DNA from: Micavibrio sp. UBA6139
GTDB lineage: Bacteria; Pseudomonadota; Alphaproteobacteria; Micavibrionales; Micavibrionaceae
Assembly (NCBI GenBank): GCA_002423285.1
Contig: DIVF01000016.1
Location: 1 to 39,131, forward strand
Length of the DNA stretch: 39,131 nt
Direction of reading: 5' to 3'
The notes under the pieces were generated by a model. It had not been told where the DNA came from. It did no database searches and saw only the letters and a program-made list of their open reading frames with translations. Positions 25,862 to 32,154 of this stretch are shown in pieces (within the stretch, counting starts at the first letter, position 1; each line of letters starts with the position of its first letter). A program made the position numbers and the translations under genes.

Positions 25862-26644
25862 ATGGGAATCATAGACAACCGTACATCCGAGTTTCTGAAG
25901 AACCTGACTTTCTTTTCTGGCCTGCCGAGCGCCGATATGAATGCCTTTATCGACGCCGCGAATCTCCGTAATCATGCCAAAGGCGCCGGACTGTTCCATC
26001 AGGGCGATATAGCCGATTCTTTCTTCGTCATCATAAGCGGATGGATTAAACTGTACCGCAATACAGCAGAAGGCGATGAAGCGCTGGTAAGTTTGTTCAC
26101 ACGCGGTGATGTCTTCGGCGAAGCAGCACTTTTTAATAACAGCACCTATCCGGTTTCAGCGCAGGCCATTGAAGAAGCCTGCATTCTGGTGATTCCTGAA
26201 GCAGTCCTAAAACATCATGCCAAAAAAAATCCTGATATAACCACCCGTATGCTGACATCCTTGTCACAGGAAATGCAAAGATTGCGCCGGCAGAATGAAC
26301 AGATGGCTATCATGAGCGCCCCACAGCGCGTTGCTTGTCTGCTGCTGCAGCTCTCATCCCATATGATTGGCAGTGGCGGAACGATGACATTTCCTTACGA
26401 TAAATTCTTGGCCGCAGCGCGCCTAGGCATGAAGCCGGAGACATTTTCACGAGCGCTAGCGCAGCTTAAGCCTTATGGCGTCACGACAAAGGGGACTGAA
26501 ATTAAAATTGAAGTCTTTGCGAAGCTGGTGAAATTCAGTTGCGGCCATTGCACCGCATTACCGGGAGAATGCACCGGATGCCGCGTGGATACAGCCTGTC
26601 CCTTGCAAACCCTGAAGGATCAGAAAACCATTGCCATGCACTGA
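25862..26644 (+). CDS. Crp/Fnr-family regulator, DNR-like, with C-terminal cysteine cluster
   Basis: A 260-residue paralogue of the regulator at 17596. Sensor beta roll at about 20-135 (GAGLFHQGDIADSFFVIISG, TRGDVFGEAALF), dimer helix, and a winged helix with ARLGMKPETFSRALAQLK. No N-terminal Fe-S cysteines. The C-terminal tail has five: Cys227, Cys230, Cys237, Cys240, Cys246, spaced C-x2-C-x6-C-x2-C-x5-C, a layout like a metal or Fe-S site. AAGGAGAG precedes the ATG. It sits between the cyd operon and the hsp20 gene, surrounded by TTGAT boxes it may bind. Confidence 0.87.
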   Translation: MGIIDNRTSEFLKNLTFFSGLPSADMNAFIDAANLRNHAKGAGLFHQGDIADSFFVIISGWIKLYRNTAEGDEALVSLFTRGDVFGEAALFNNSTYPVSAQAIEEACILVIPEAVLKHHAKKNPDITTRMLTSLSQEMQRLRRQNEQMAIMSAPQRVACLLLQLSSHMIGSGGTMTFPYDKFLAAARLGMKPETFSRALAQLKPYGVTTKGTEIKIEVFAKLVKFSCGHCTALPGECTGCRVDTACPLQTLKDQKTIAMH

Positions 26645-26686
26645 TAAGAGTCAGGGCACTGACAGGGCATCAAAACATTTCATTTC

Positions 26687-26700
26687 TTGATTTTCATCAA
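26687..26700 (+). promoter_or_regulatory. Fnr/Anr/Dnr box before hsp20 (perfect)
   Basis: TTGATTTTCATCAA is a perfect TTGAT-N4-ATCAA. The best -10 is TATAAA (26734-26739), 43 bases from the box centre, one helical turn further than the usual class II distance. Confidence 0.85.
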
Positions 26701-26776
26701 GGGGGCAATCCAGAAGCCATGCTCGGATGACCTTATAAATTGAAATTATCAATGTTTGTCAGAAAAGGAAAAAGCC

Positions 26777-27280
26777 ATGACAATGCGCGAATTGATCCAC
26801 TGGAACCGTCCCACCAATATTTCCATCAGCGAAGGCGGTCTCGGCCTGTCGCTAGCAAGCCTGCAAGAGGAAATGAATCGCCTGTTTGAGCATTTCTATT
26901 CCGGCACACAGGTTCGTTTAACCGACTGGGATAAGGCGTCGGTTTCGGCTCCTGCTGTTAACATCTCCGAGAACGGAAAAGCTTTCAAGGTCAAGGTTGA
27001 GCTGGCTGGTATAAGCCCGGATGATGTCGAGCTGGAAATCACCGATAGCTACCTGACCATCAAAGGGGAAAGAGAGGAAGAAACAAAAGAGGAAGGTGAG
27101 AACTATCTCCGTCAGGAAATTTCTTACGGTTCTTTCTACAGAACCATCGCCCTGCCGGAATCTGCAGACAGCAAGAGAGCGGAAGCATCCTTCAAGAACG
27201 GTGTTCTGACCATCGCTGTGCCAAAAAAAGCAGAGGCTGTGCAGAATCCTAAAAAACTACAAATTAAAAAGGCCGCCTGA
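26777..27280 (+). CDS. Hsp20-family small heat shock protein
   Basis: A 167-residue alpha-crystallin-type chaperone. The crystallin domain runs from about residue 56 (SAPAVNISENGKAFKVKVEL) through ITDSYLTIKGEREEE to FKNGVLTIAVPKK, the conserved closing strand. An IxI-type tail appears as LQIKKAA. It holds unfolding proteins in the cytoplasm. The frame could start at TTG 26756, but ATG 26777 has AAGGAAAA in place and suits the family. Its own promoter carries a perfect Fnr-type box, so it is probably induced by low oxygen. Confidence 0.93.
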   Translation: MTMRELIHWNRPTNISISEGGLGLSLASLQEEMNRLFEHFYSGTQVRLTDWDKASVSAPAVNISENGKAFKVKVELAGISPDDVELEITDSYLTIKGEREEETKEEGENYLRQEISYGSFYRTIALPESADSKRAEASFKNGVLTIAVPKKAEAVQNPKKLQIKKAA

Positions 27281-27311
27281 TATCCGAAAAGGCCGTCAAA
27301 GCCATAAGCCT

Positions 27312-27342
27312 GTGGAGCGCCCGTGAAGGACGCTCCACTTTT
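27312..27342 (+). terminator. terminator after hsp20
   Basis: Stem GTGGAGCG (27312-27319) with CGCTCCAC (27331-27338) followed by TTTT. Confidence 0.8.
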
Positions 27343-27382
27343 GGGAGGATAAACCGCAAACCCGCTTCACCCATCACAGAAA

Positions 27383-27874
27383 ATGAACAAAGCCATGAAG
27401 ACAACAAAAAACAATGATAATTCACCTATACCTCATAAAAAGCCCGTCATCTGGGTTCTGGTTGCCGATAAACATGTAGCACGCCTTTTCAGAAAAAACG
27501 GCGTTGGTATCGAGCCCTTTGCAGAAATAAAGCCGATGCAGCATGACAGAAAAGATCTCACAAACAAATCGGTGGGCCGCGTCGTCAGTTCTGGTAGCGC
27601 TACGATTCATCATAAATACGAGGCGCATATGAATGAAAGTCGCAAAGAGGCATTGTCTTTTGCCCATGAAATCGCAGACTGGCTGGATGAACCTGCAAGA
27701 AGCAATGATTTTGACAGGCTTGTGCTTATTGCAGCACCGCAAACTCTGGGAGAGCTGCGCAAGATATTAAGCAAGCCGGTACAAATGCGCATTGTTACGG
27801 AAGTGGACAAAGATCTGACGAAAATGAGCGACAAGGATTTACAGGTGGAACTGGAAAAAATTGTATGGCTCTAA
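27383..27874 (+). CDS. host attachment family protein (Host_attach / eRF1-like fold)
   Basis: A 163-residue protein. WVLVADKHVARLFRK, the family's typical first strand and helix, and a C-terminal half with DFDRLVLIAAPQTLGELRK and KDLTKMSDKDLQ match the Pfam family named for Agrobacterium attachment to host cells. The fold resembles an eRF1/baeRF domain that may act on ribosomes or nucleic acid. Two starts are possible, ATG 27383 and ATG 27395. It follows the hsp20 terminator, so it may have its own promoter or depend on read-through. In stress islands of this type it often sits beside hsp20. Confidence 0.83.
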   Translation: MNKAMKTTKNNDNSPIPHKKPVIWVLVADKHVARLFRKNGVGIEPFAEIKPMQHDRKDLTNKSVGRVVSSGSATIHHKYEAHMNESRKEALSFAHEIADWLDEPARSNDFDRLVLIAAPQTLGELRKILSKPVQMRIVTEVDKDLTKMSDKDLQVELEKIVWL

Positions 27875-27939
27875 TCACCTGCGTGTTTTTCTGAAGCAGG
27901 GACTGGGGCTGAATTTACGAATAAGCTCTTCACTGTCCT

Positions 27940-28065
27940 TCAGTGCTGCGGGATAATGGCTGATAATAATCTATATGATTTTTGCCCGCCGTCCTGCGCC
28001 AGCGCAGCAGAGCTCGACATCAGTACCGCGACCATCGCAAATTTTACAATATGTCTTTTCATCAT
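27940..28065 (-). CDS. small secreted protein or remnant after dps
   Basis: A 41-residue frame with a clear signal peptide (MMKRHIVKFAMVAVLMSSSA, cut near ALAQ) followed by only about 18 residues (DGGQKSYRLLSAIIPQH). The ATG overlaps the TGA of dps, and AAAGG lies just upstream, so it should be translated with dps. A second frame continues beyond the stop (ISHYPAALKDSEELIRKFSP and so on), so a frameshift may have cut a protein of about 60-65 residues. Whether it is intact or broken is not decided. Confidence 0.5.
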   Translation of the reverse strand: MMKRHIVKFAMVAVLMSSSAALAQDGGQKSYRLLSAIIPQH

Positions 28066-28499
28066 ACGACCTTTCTCATGCTGCTCATCATCCATATCTG
28101 TTTTTCATGCTCCCGCACGCGCCCGATCAAAAGATCAACCGTGACATCGTCGTTGGCCTGGTTGGCAACCTTGATGCCCTTTTTTGCGCGCTCGGCCATA
28201 TTTTTGTGATCTTGGATTAAAACATCCAGAATGCCATTCGCATCAAGACCCAGCACCGGATCATCAATCGATGTCATTTGGGCAAAAGTTTTCGTTCCAC
28301 CCGGTGGGTGGTCGCCCAAAGCACGCACACGCTCGGCCACAACATCGGCCGCCTCGAACAAATCCGTGTATTGTTTTTCAAACATTGAGTGAAGCGCTGG
28401 GAATTCCGGTCCCATCACATTCCAGTGAAAAAAGTGCGTTTTAATCATCAGCGCATAGGTATCACCGAGAAAACTCTTCAGAAGGTCAGTAGATATCAT
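28062..28499 (-). CDS. dps: Dps/ferritin-like DNA-protection protein
   Basis: A 145-residue Dps-family four-helix protein. KTHFFHWNVMGPEFPALHSM and DLFEAADVVAERVRALG form the ferroxidase-site signature (His and Asp/Glu across the dimer). It stores iron using peroxide and shields DNA in stressed cells. The ATG overlaps the stop of the upstream gene by four bases (ATGA). It is third or fourth in a minus-strand operon that starts near the double Fnr boxes at 29513-29559. Confidence 0.92.
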   Translation of the reverse strand: MISTDLLKSFLGDTYALMIKTHFFHWNVMGPEFPALHSMFEKQYTDLFEAADVVAERVRALGDHPPGGTKTFAQMTSIDDPVLGLDANGILDVLIQDHKNMAERAKKGIKVANQANDDVTVDLLIGRVREHEKQIWMMSSMRKVV

Positions 28500-29080
28500 A
28501 GCGCTATTCCTTTTTTCTGTCCGTAAAGCGGGATCTTATGCACATGGACATCATGTGCTGCATGTCGTTTCAAAACTCTCAGGGCAATATCGTTCATATC
28601 CGGCTCCCGCAGATGCACCCACAGCAGAAGTCCCCCCATATCAATCTGTTCTTGTATATATTGCGCATGATGTCGGGCAATAATCCGCGCAAAAATTGTG
28701 CCGATGGACGCACCTATGCTGCCTGCCGCTGCCGCCGCCGTGATGGCAGCCAACATCGTGCCGCCCGATGCAACGACCACGCCTGTTGCAGTAGTCGCTG
28801 CCACATACATGGGGAATGCAATAACAGATCCTTCAGCTTCCCCCAGGGTTTCATTGGGGATAAATATAGTACGCGGCGCGTCAGGATCGTCTTCCGCTTC
28901 CTGGATTTTCCGGTATCTGTGGCCAAGCTTTGTCTCCACAGCTTTTTCATCGGCCAGAACGCTCAATTCTTGCCGCATAAAACCGTTGGACTGAAGATCA
29001 TCAAGTGCCGCTTGTAAATCATTAGCATCTGTAAATACAGCAACCGCCTCATGAACACACTCTGGATCCAATTCGTTCAT
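28496..29080 (-). CDS. general-stress-protein-17M-like membrane-associated protein
   Basis: A 194-residue protein. The first about 50 residues (AVAVFTDANDLQAALDDLQS, then GFMRQELSVLADE) match the domain found in general stress protein 17M and related proteins. A glycine/alanine-rich hydrophobic stretch at about 98-135 (VVVASGGTMLAAITAAAAAG) should insert in or against the membrane. A C-terminal domain repeats the alpha/beta pattern (GGLLLWVHLREPDMNDIALR). Translated with dps through a four-base overlap. Function is unknown; a role in stress is inferred from the neighbours. Confidence 0.7.
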   Translation of the reverse strand: MNELDPECVHEAVAVFTDANDLQAALDDLQSNGFMRQELSVLADEKAVETKLGHRYRKIQEAEDDPDAPRTIFIPNETLGEAEGSVIAFPMYVAATTATGVVVASGGTMLAAITAAAAAGSIGASIGTIFARIIARHHAQYIQEQIDMGGLLLWVHLREPDMNDIALRVLKRHAAHDVHVHKIPLYGQKKGIAL

Positions 29081-29089
29081 AGCCCACCT

Positions 29090-29272
29090 CTAATCCGTTG
29101 CCCGATCACAACACCATTCTTCCTTGGCAAGAAGCGCGACAGAATCCTCTTGTTTTTGCATGATGACCCGATTCTTGACTGCCTTTGATAAGTTGCGCCC
29201 AAGAACAGTTTTTCCTATCAAAAAACGTGGCGATGCATAATCAGTTTTCAGTGCTGCTACATTTTCGTACAT
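29090..29272 (-). CDS. 60-residue small protein in the dps operon
   Basis: A short basic protein (MYENVAALKTDYASPRFLIG...) ending in EEWCCDRATD with a Cys-Cys pair. GGGAGGG lies about 11 bases before the ATG, and the stop is 10 bases before the next gene. I know no family. Operon position, ribosome site and composition make it a probable gene, controlled by the Fnr boxes upstream. Confidence 0.6.
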   Translation of the reverse strand: MYENVAALKTDYASPRFLIGKTVLGRNLSKAVKNRVIMQKQEDSVALLAKEEWCCDRATD

Positions 29273-29288
29273 GGCTTAATATCCCTCC

Positions 29289-29447
29289 CTATGCTGCATT
29301 ATCCCAGAAAGCCGATGGAACAATTGCGGGAGACCTGCTTTGCAGTGCATCGTTCATTTGTTTCTGCCAGTCGAAAATCGGTCTCCACCACAATGAATTG
29401 GGAAGCTGGTCTTGAGCTTTATGAATGGCGATCTTCTCGGCTATCAT
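29289..29447 (-). CDS. 52-residue small protein, first gene of the dps operon
   Basis: A tryptophan-rich small protein (MIAEKIAIHKAQDQLPNSLW, with WWRPIFDWQKQM and SAFWDNAA). AAGGAGAGGG lies directly before ATG 29447; an in-frame ATG six codons upstream has no ribosome site. It ends 17 bases before the 60-residue gene. No family recognised. It is the first reading frame after the promoter carrying the Fnr box at 29513. Confidence 0.55.
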   Translation of the reverse strand: MIAEKIAIHKAQDQLPNSLWWRPIFDWQKQMNDALQSRSPAIVPSAFWDNAA

Positions 29448-29512
29448 CCCTCTCCTTTTTTTCATGTTCTAGGATTACAAGCCCAGAACAACATGGCCTC
29501 AGCAGTGATGAA

Positions 29513-29526
29513 TTGATTTAAATCAA
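29513..29526. promoter_or_regulatory. Fnr/Anr/Dnr box, left of a pair (perfect)
   Basis: TTGATTTAAATCAA. On the minus strand TGTAAT (29479-29474), a 5 of 6 match to TATAAT, lies 43 bases from the centre, the same distance as at hsp20, and would serve the dps operon. Confidence 0.82.
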
Positions 29527-29545
29527 GATTCGTGACTTAAATTTT

Positions 29546-29559
29546 TTGATAAAAATCAA
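29546..29559. promoter_or_regulatory. Fnr/Anr/Dnr box, right of a pair (perfect)
   Basis: TTGATAAAAATCAA, centre-to-centre 33 bases (about three helical turns) from the left box. It probably serves the plus-strand CBS gene, whose ATG is 85 bases away. Confidence 0.82.
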
Positions 29560-29643
29560 GAACCACAGCCAGCGTTCGTGCTTCACTACCTAGATCAGCG
29601 AACACATAGATAAAAAATCCCACAAAATACAAGGAAAAGAACC

Positions 29644-30078
29644 ATGAGAAACGCAAAAGTAAAAGACCTTATGACATCAGAGGCTGTGCTGGTTACGCCA
29701 AATGCTACATTGCAAGAAGCCGCCACAAAAATGAAAGATGTCGATTGCGGTGTCCTGCCGGTGGGCACGCTCGATGATGTACAAGGCATTATCACCGATC
29801 GCGACATTGTCATCCGTGCCGTTTCCAAAGGCAAAGATATTACTAAGGAAAAGGTAATGGATTATATGACAACGCAGGTTTTCGGCTGCAATGAAAATGA
29901 CACACTGGAAGACGCCGCAGAGAAGATGCGCATGCACAAGGTCAGTCGCCTCATCGTCAAAAACAGCAAGGGAACAGTCAAAGGCATACTATCATTTGGC
30001 GGGCTCCTGCGGAAACAGGCAGATGCCGAGGAAATCGCTAATATTGTTAAACACGCAACAGGCACGAGATTGGCCTAA
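29644..30078 (+). CDS. CBS-domain protein (tandem CBS pair)
   Basis: A 144-residue protein made of two CBS motifs and nothing else: VKDLMTSEAVLVTPNATLQE to GIITDRDIVIRAV, then VMDYMTTQVFGCNENDTLED to GILSFGGLLRK. Such pairs bind adenine nucleotides and sense energy state. AAGGAAAAG precedes the ATG. Stand-alone CBS pairs like this are common in hypoxia regulons (for example in the DosR regulon), which fits the pair of Fnr boxes just upstream. Confidence 0.9.
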   Translation: MRNAKVKDLMTSEAVLVTPNATLQEAATKMKDVDCGVLPVGTLDDVQGIITDRDIVIRAVSKGKDITKEKVMDYMTTQVFGCNENDTLEDAAEKMRMHKVSRLIVKNSKGTVKGILSFGGLLRKQADAEEIANIVKHATGTRLA

Positions 30079-30177
30079 ACAGGCTGCACTGCCTTTGGAA
30101 ACACGCCATGGAACAGATGATTGAATTTACAGTCAGCGTCAGTTTTATAATCATCGGCCTGTCCTGTTTGTTCCGGT

Positions 30178-30375
30178 TTGCCTTTGTTGCTGACGCTGAT
30201 CGGTATCGGTGGCATGCTGGAAGGAACACTCTATCTCCTGTTTCCTGGCGCATTACCGCGTATCCTGTCATATTACGCACCGCGCTATAAAAACATTGCT
30301 AGGCTGTTTAGCCTCGTGATGATTCTATTTGGTGCCATCATCTTTTATGCGTGGTGCAAACAAACCGGTTATTGA
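30178..30375 (+). CDS. DUF2065 (YjeT-like) small membrane protein
   Basis: A 65-residue protein with two membrane helices (PLLLTLIGIGGMLEGTLYLL and ARLFSLVMILFGAIIFYAW) and the GxxEGxxxLxxP signature between them, as in YjeT (also 65 residues). The only start in reach is TTG 30178, with no ribosome site. A second frame just upstream (30108, MEQMIEFTVSV...) has an ATG and could have supplied the start through a frameshift. So the gene is either poorly initiated or damaged at its 5' end. It lies between the CBS and UspA genes. Confidence 0.65.
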   Translation: MPLLLTLIGIGGMLEGTLYLLFPGALPRILSYYAPRYKNIARLFSLVMILFGAIIFYAWCKQTGY

Positions 30376-30390
30376 AGAAAGAAAACACTT

Positions 30391-31221
30391 ATGTCTCCCA
30401 AGACCATTCTTGTCCTCTATAGCGGCCACGATCAGGATCAGGCAGCACTGGATTATGTTTTCAATCTGGCGAAAATGTTTGATGCCCGCGTCGAAGGCTG
30501 GCACATCGCGCCCGATCCTGAAAATATCATCGTGCCTTATGCAGCTTATGGCGTGATGCCAGTTTACCCGGAAGCCAGCATCCGCGAGATGGAGACAAGC
30601 AACGAGGAAAGCCGAAAAATAGCAGAGACCAAATTCCTGCTAACCGTTAAGCAAATGAAAGCCAATAACGCATCGTTTCATTCGACCGTAGGCAGTACAG
30701 AGGAAATTCTGGCTGTGCGCGGCCGAATCGCCGACCTGATCGTAATGCCGCGCACGGATGAGAATGTGAATTACACGAACGCCGCCCAGGGTGCGGTGTT
30801 CGGCAGTGGCCGGCCCGTGCTTTTGATTCCGCCAGGTAAGCATGTAAAAAAGTTCAGCGGAAAATTTTTAATCGCCTGGAATGGAAGCCGTGAGGCCGCC
30901 CGTGCCGTTGCCTTTGCGCTGCCTTACATGAGACATAACAAGGTTTCAATTTTGACCAATCAAGAAGGAAAAAAATTTCCGCTATCCGCCAGTGACCTGA
31001 AACCCTATCTACGGCATCATGATATACACGCAGAGATCCTGGACCATATGGATGAAGGATCCCCACTTGGCGCAGCAATCCTGAACACAGCAAGGATGAT
31101 AGATGCCGACATGATCGTCATGGGAGCATGGAGCCACAGCAGAATCCGTGAGTACATCATTGGCGGGGTAACAGACTATATGATTCACAACGCTGATCTT
31201 CCAGTGCTTATGGCCCATTGA
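30391..31221 (+). CDS. tandem universal stress protein (UspA family)
   Basis: A 276-residue protein of two Usp domains. The first (TILVLYSGHDQDQAALDYVF) is diverged; the second (KFLIAWNGSREAARAVAFAL to ADMIVMGAWSHSRIREYIIG) keeps the order of the ATP-binding loop. Such proteins help cells survive without oxygen or nutrients. The purine run GAAGAAAGAAAA precedes ATG 30391. Probably the last gene of the CBS-DUF2065-Usp unit; a 6-bp hairpin follows at 31249. Confidence 0.9.
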   Translation: MSPKTILVLYSGHDQDQAALDYVFNLAKMFDARVEGWHIAPDPENIIVPYAAYGVMPVYPEASIREMETSNEESRKIAETKFLLTVKQMKANNASFHSTVGSTEEILAVRGRIADLIVMPRTDENVNYTNAAQGAVFGSGRPVLLIPPGKHVKKFSGKFLIAWNGSREAARAVAFALPYMRHNKVSILTNQEGKKFPLSASDLKPYLRHHDIHAEILDHMDEGSPLGAAILNTARMIDADMIVMGAWSHSRIREYIIGGVTDYMIHNADLPVLMAH

Positions 31222-31248
31222 CCTCCATGCATTAGAACGAAGATATCC

Positions 31249-31265
31249 GTGGCGTTTGCCGCCAC
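31249..31265 (+). terminator. weak hairpin after the UspA gene
   Basis: GTGGCG (31249-31254), a 5-base loop, CGCCAC (31260-31265). The following T run is poor, so termination is uncertain. Confidence 0.35.
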
Positions 31266-31316
31266 AGGTCTCAAATCTTTATTGCCGGTACTGGCGTCGC
31301 TGGGAACCTGAATTTC

Positions 31317-31330
31317 TTGATAAAAATCAA
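31317..31330 (+). promoter_or_regulatory. Fnr/Anr/Dnr box without an obvious target gene (perfect)
   Basis: TTGATAAAAATCAA. It lies after the Usp gene and before the end of the opposite ABC operon, so the only possible target is a short plus-strand transcript. TATTGT (31350-31355) could be its -10. Confidence 0.8.
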
Positions 31331-31356
31331 TCTGCGGCACAATATTTCCTATTGTG

Positions 31357-31476
31357 ATGGGATCATGCAGAAAAAACAACACATCGGGGAAAGCTATTCT
31401 CGATAGATATCTGGGCTATACCGTATACACAGATGATGAAATTAAGAAACATCACAAGCCAAGAAATAAAAACTGA
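31357..31476 (+). CDS. possible 39-residue small protein or small RNA behind an Fnr box
   Basis: A short frame (MGSCRKNNTSGKAILDRYLG...) ending in a basic tail (DDEIKKHHKPRNKN). It begins 27 bases after the Fnr box; by class II spacing transcription would begin near 31362-31365, so the product may instead be a small RNA, or a leaderless 13-codon peptide from ATG 31365. No family recognised. It ends just before the converging ABC gene. Confidence 0.35.
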   Translation: MGSCRKNNTSGKAILDRYLGYTVYTDDEIKKHHKPRNKN

Positions 31477-31482
31477 ATTTTA

Positions 31483-32154
31483 TTAAACAATCTTTCCATC
31501 CACCAGGTGAATGCGGCGATCGGCCATTCCGGCAAAATTCATATCATGGGTTACAGCGACCACCGCCCGGTTTTGTTGATGCGCAAGATTTTTTAAAATA
31601 TCCTGCACAACCTTGCTAGAAACTGTGTCTAGATTGCCTGTTGGTTCATCTGTCAAAATTAGCACCGGATCATTCGCCAGTGCACGCGCCACGGCTACGC
31701 GCTGGCATTGCCCACCTGACATTTGCTTGGGGAGCTTATTGAGCTGGTCTCCCAGGCCAAGTTCACTCATAATTTTTTCTCCGCGCGCCCGGCGTTCTTT
31801 TTCACTCAGTTTGCCCAGCCTTCGCATTGGTAGCGTAACATTCTCCAGCGCAGTAAATTCAGGCAACAAAAAATGAAACTGAAACACAAAGCCCAGCCGC
31901 TCCAGTCGCAGATTTGCCAGTTCTTCTTCATCCATGGCTGCCGTGTCTCTGCCCTCGATCAGAACAGAGCCTTGCGTCGGCTTGTCCAAAAGCCCCAGCA
32001 AATACAACAGCGATGATTTCCCTGATCCCGACGGTCCTGTAATAGAAATAAACTCACCTGCCCTGAACGACACGGAAACATCACGCACCAATGTGACAGG
32101 AATCTCGCCCGGCAGAATGCGGGTAATATTCCGGGCTTCGAGCAAGACGCTCAT
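31483..32154 (-). CDS. ABC transporter ATPase (LolD/MacB type)
   Basis: A 223-residue ATPase: Walker A (GPSGSGKSS), the signature MSGGQCQRVAVARAL, Walker B (LILTDEPTGNLD) and a switch His in VAVTHDM. These are standard for the LolD/FtsE/MacB group. Its ATG follows the permease stop directly (TAAATG). With the two genes before it, it makes a MacAB-like export or lipoprotein-release system. Confidence 0.9.
   Translation of the reverse strand: MSVLLEARNITRILPGEIPVTLVRDVSVSFRAGEFISITGPSGSGKSSLLYLLGLLDKPTQGSVLIEGRDTAAMDEEELANLRLERLGFVFQFHFLLPEFTALENVTLPMRRLGKLSEKERRARGEKIMSELGLGDQLNKLPKQMSGGQCQRVAVARALANDPVLILTDEPTGNLDTVSSKVVQDILKNLAHQQNRAVVAVTHDMNFAGMADRRIHLVDGKIV

Noticed and set aside
26756..26776. 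TTG start for hsp20
   Set aside because: The added codons are the ribosome binding site itself (AAGGAAAA); ATG 26777 fits better.
28538..29017. A 159-codon plus-strand frame
   Set aside because: Shadow of the stress protein gene on the other strand; Cys- and His-rich composition typical of antisense frames.
29185..29521. Two plus-strand frames of 76 codons before the CBS gene
   Set aside because: They cover the minus-strand small genes and the promoter region; the minus frames have better ribosome sites and operon spacing.
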